A program made the position numbers and the translations under genes. Positions 62,501-64,000 of a stretch of 64,000 nt of DNA are shown here, one piece after another. Source of the DNA: Fabrea salina. Taxonomy: Eukaryota; Ciliophora; Heterotrichea; Heterotrichida; Fabreidae. The DNA is taken from contig JALIHJ010000019.1 in the NCBI GenBank assembly GCA_022984795.1, positions 62,001-126,000 on the forward strand, written 5' to 3'. Each line of letters starts with the position of its first letter. Position 1 is the stretch's first letter. Under the pieces are notes generated by a model, which saw only the letters and a list, made by a program, of their open reading frames with translations, was not told where the DNA came from and made no database searches.

Positions 62501-62943
62501 AAATTCCAAAGCACTATGTTATTTTCTTGGGAATTAGACACTAGGTAGCCTCCAGCGCTTTCCAAGCAAAATATTAGGCTGATTCCACCACCAAGAACTG
62601 CCACTTCCTTCCTGGATTCCACGTCCCAGATTTTAATGCTTCCGTTAGAAGATCCAGATGCTAAGTGGTTGTCATCTATGGTGGCCAAGCATCTTATTTG
62701 GCCTTGGTTTCCTTCTATAGAGCCAACTTCTATCCCTGCTTCTAAGTTCACCAGCTTGATTGTAGTTCCACACGCAAATGCAGTGTAGGGGCCCACAGAT
62801 TTTGCATCCCAAATTTTGCCAGCTTTCTCTACCATAACTTTAGAAAGCTTTAGATCTGAGAGCTCGTTGATTTCCTCGCTTCTTTGGCTTTCTGGTTGGT
62901 TTCTTTCCATAAGGGGAGTTTGTAGTTCCTGAATATATTTCAT
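59593..62943 (-). CDS. WD40 double-propeller fused to TRP-like cation channel
   Basis: 1,116 residues, no intron. Residues about 40-600 hold 14 WD40 repeats (typical unit: GHAGSVLCLQQLNRHLVSGS then VDRTVNLWDLSTG), enough for two seven-bladed propellers. About 640-710 has an ankyrin-like pair (INILHVLAYQGKDKMLERAL, GETPLKLALNQGNKKCVEVI). A six-helix channel follows from about 820 to 1030: S1 FRILLWVLSILNLLSAV, S5 GFIGILIYFAVAYCG, pore segment YNLLLGDFDNGQ, S6 LNLVVMLNLLISIISASFEK, as in TRPV/TRPA and PKD channels. S4 has few basic residues, so it is unlikely to be voltage-gated. The tail is a coiled coil for assembly. I know of no animal protein with this layout. Confidence 0.85.
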   Translation of the reverse strand: MKYIQELQTPLMERNQPESQRSEEINELSDLKLSKVMVEKAGKIWDAKSVGPYTAFACGTTIKLVNLEAGIEVGSIEGNQGQIRCLATIDDNHLASGSSNGSIKIWDVESRKEVAVLGGGISLIFCLESAGGYLVSNSQENNIVLWNLESQEVEGILKGHQKQVTCMTSMNGLLVTGSKDTTIGLWSLGEKTRVGVLKGHAGSVLCLQQLNRHLVSGSVDRTVNLWDLSTGQEVASLKGHASPVSSLAVCGKFLASGCYDKTIRLWDAKKKTEVAVLEDHSAKVSCLISNGPNTLVSGSIDGTVRAWDLSKKRSSFTLETRNSQARCMTATENGKLAFGCQNGTIEVWDIDLRKEMAVLKGHTQEVCCLIEMDGGLVSGSKDSTIKVWSLDSNELLKTLEGHTDFVHCLEKTEKYLLSGSKDNTIKVWGRDDLEEKATITGHKGAVSSLAVREHYLISGSQDNTVRIWNLRLGKQVTVIQGHENWVRSVVAIGNYVASGSADNTIKLWKYTGEEVATLVGHQDQVMGLTTIQDFLVSGSYDGTIRVWDVYEQKQIGVIGKYYREIECLVRIDDFLASSSRNQRINLTKLSYDYRFFPGSELGVHSFKRLIKYEFIEYDSKVNEIVMMPQRINILHVLAYQGKDKMLERALKGGCYFLESAAGETPLKLALNQGNKKCVEVILKYVGELENEQRQKIILSKIGDDFTRIIGTNSVHLGPVLNSATSSFTDFERIKKLPEYTRTKDPQINLLEDSFRDSKDSKEPKEVKIGYTNLKFKFFEGSKESLDLLNSLQETKRPECLRSEFVQTLVGYKWSKFRILLWVLSILNLLSAVMIMGIIFSEDKLTKQVFTGIFLLNSLFFTLFEAFQVMSSASYFKSFKNYLDMIRLPLGYIWAVISLQSEFQNVNSTNILTLVTSLLFWVEGTNAFKVFDSTRYYIWMILEVIKDTRGFIGILIYFAVAYCGMFGATVDSGFWETFKVSYNLLLGDFDNGQLDDIQWLVFIIGSLLNLVVMLNLLISIISASFEKITSERIESDTKARLNLIIEVENCLFWRGTQQEEPEYLFFIEEQQNEQEDTAKLETKVEGIRTEMESMKNEIGSMKQDIAKVLKILRNNNK

Positions 62944-63777
62944 TATTACTTTAGATTTTTTCTGTTGAATAAATCTTCAGGATACGGCTTTCGCGCCATC
63001 TATCCTTTATGGACCTCTGATTTATGCGCGTTCCAAGGTAGTTCTACAACCTAGGAAAGCAGTAATAATCTAAAGAGTCTGGTGAGCAAGCATCCCATTT
63101 GCTCGTTGCTGAACCCACCATACAAAACTCATGCAAAAACTAGGAAAAGCATCCCGGAATGCCCAGCAATACTGAAGAAAGCTTTAGACTGCTATATCGG
63201 GATCAAATTTACCTAGAATAAGGAAGCAACTTAATTCAAACGGAGATAGTACAGAAGATTAAAGCAGCCTACAAGCGGGTATGGAAAAGAACCATTGGAG
63301 TTGTAAAAACTAAAAATACTCGAATTAAGCTGTTTTGAGCGATTTCTGGAAGAAACTGGAATTGACTCTATAGAAATTCAGACCGTTGGTCTCATAAAGA
63401 AGAAGGATCAGGACCTTAAGGCAGAACAGAGGTAGGCGGGAAAGATCGGAGTGACAATGGGTAAAATAAAATCCCAGCAAGCTATAAGAAAGCTATTAAA
63501 TTCAAAAACTTAATTTAGCCTAATAGTAACGAGGAATGCATTAACAAGGTGAATGAACCCAGGTTCAGGCATACAAGTCAAAACATACAAATAGCTATAG
63601 AAAACTCTAGGATGGCAAAAAGAAATATATGGACAAAAATCACCCAGAGACCAAGGAAACCTGCACAAAAGGATCTAGACCACTGTGCGATGTGGCTAAC
63701 GAAAATTGGTATAATCTAATCATTTAAGACAAAGGTTAAATTAAAGACAAAAAACTTAGGTTGATTCTTAAACTTAA
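62944..63777 (+). other. 834-bp intergenic region without a clear gene
   Basis: This is the longest gene-free stretch in the window, between two divergent WD40 genes. No intact frame or RNA gene is recognised. A short stretch at about 63330-63420 reads like worn-out coding sequence (FLEETGIDSIEIQTVGLIKK in one frame), perhaps an old gene remnant. A small hairpin (GAGCAA 63084-63089, TTGCTC 63099-63104) lies near the left end. The promoters of both flanking genes must be here. Confidence 0.45.
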
Positions 63778-64000
63778 ATGTCAGATTCTGATCAAATAGC
63801 TTGTGTAGAAACCCTGGGGAACTACTTCATCATAGCATCCAAAGAAGGCAAAATTAAAGTACTGGATCTAAAATCCAAAGCTCTGGTAGCCTTTTTTGAA
63901 ATATCTCCGAATGAGATAACCTGTTTGCAAGCCACTGGAGATCACCTAATCTCAGCAGATTCAGACGGAATCATAAAACTTTGGAAGTTCTCAAAAGAAC
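63778..64000 (+). CDS. WD40-repeat protein, N-terminal part (runs off window)
   Basis: An open frame from the ATG at 63778 to the edge, 74 codons. It has two WD40 blades at the start: GNYFIIASKEGKIKVLDL then GDHLISADSDGIIKLWKFSK. The style matches the propeller of the WD40-channel gene on the opposite strand, so it may be a paralogue with its own channel, but the rest is outside the window. The start is preceded by AT-rich sequence. Confidence 0.75.
   Translation, partial: MSDSDQIACVETLGNYFIIASKEGKIKVLDLKSKALVAFFEISPNEITCLQATGDHLISADSDGIIKLWKFSKE

Noticed and set aside
63084-63104. Hairpin GAGCAA/TTGCTC as a small RNA or regulatory element
   Set aside because: The stem is only six base pairs with a nine-base loop and no promoter or terminator signals; chance is likely.
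1-64000. Virus-derived or LTR-type elements, Polintons, DNA transposons, LINEs
   Set aside because: No reverse transcriptase, integrase, transposase, capsid or terminal repeats recognised. The only large repeat is the host gene inverted duplication. The lone CCHC knuckle at 10.6 kb is on a host coiled-coil protein.
1-64000. Prokaryotic operon, CRISPR array or ribosome-binding sites
   Set aside because: Spliceosomal introns, eukaryote-only genes and a eukaryotic tRNA gene show this is nuclear DNA. Tight spacing is a feature of the compact ciliate genome.

Overview
The window reads as macronuclear DNA of a heterotrich ciliate, most likely Stentor or a close relative. Four things point there. 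(1) Protein-coding genes fill nearly all of the sequence, with 1-100 bp between most neighbours. (2) Introns are tiny: ten are exactly 15 nt and one is 16 nt. All eleven start GTAA, end AG and carry an A six bases from the 3' end. (3) TAA, TAG and TGA all work as stops and Trp is always TGG, so the code is standard; this fits Stentor and not Blepharisma, where UGA is Trp. (4) The gene set is ciliate-like: tubulin ligase-like enzyme, TMEM17-type transition-zone protein, truncated globin, many kinases, WD40 and EF-hand proteins. The organism call is inference; the intron and code facts are read directly.

Layout. 0-5 kb: end of a dual-specificity phosphatase, a RING-MORN protein, Rab escort protein, TMEM17-like protein, small basic and HTH-like proteins, TRMT112. 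5-6.6 kb: one arm of an inverted duplication (pseudokinase plus a broken thioredoxin-like gene). 6.9-10.3 kb: tandem methyltransferases, an MFS transporter and tRNA-Val(CAC). 10.3-16 kb: a coiled-coil zinc protein with a frame break, a lipid-anchored ubiquitin-like protein, a two-pass membrane protein, IST1, a 37-residue micropeptide gene, a basic protein and RRN3. 16-27.5 kb: truncated globin, eIF3h, a DUF229 sulfatase-like protein, an EF-hand/WD40 protein, Ser-rich and coiled-coil proteins, and a P-type ATPase that has lost its catalytic residues. 27.6-44.3 kb: ankyrin-AGC kinase, Rab5-type GTPase, pICln, SNF1/AMPK kinase, Nup54, ENY2, CFDP1/SWC5, TTLL, RING-CH/FHA protein, TPR protein, syntaxin-16, SLC35F6. 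44.6-47.2 kb: the other arm of the inverted duplication and the longer thioredoxin-like gene. 47-64 kb: WRAP73, SRPRB, EF-hand protein, coiled-coil protein, HPRT, exportin-1, ERH, STUB1/CHIP, uridine kinase, a WD40-TRP-like channel fusion, and the start of another WD40 gene.

These are mostly unlinked housekeeping and cytoskeletal genes, not a cassette. Themes present are Rab and membrane traffic (REP, Rab, syntaxin, IST1, SRPRB), cilium and centrosome (TMEM17, TTLL, WRAP73), RNA and nuclear transport (Nup54, XPO1, ENY2, ERH, pICln) and protein quality control (STUB1, RING-MORN). The points most worth a second look are: a 14-repeat WD40 double propeller fused to a six-helix channel; a P3A-type pump with N in place of the phosphorylated D and two other catalytic motifs lost; a 1,251-bp inverted duplication carrying a pseudokinase; a gene whose ATG exists only after splicing; opposed start codons only 5 bp apart; convergent genes that share stop-codon bases; and 15-nt introns that always carry a stop in the host frame.
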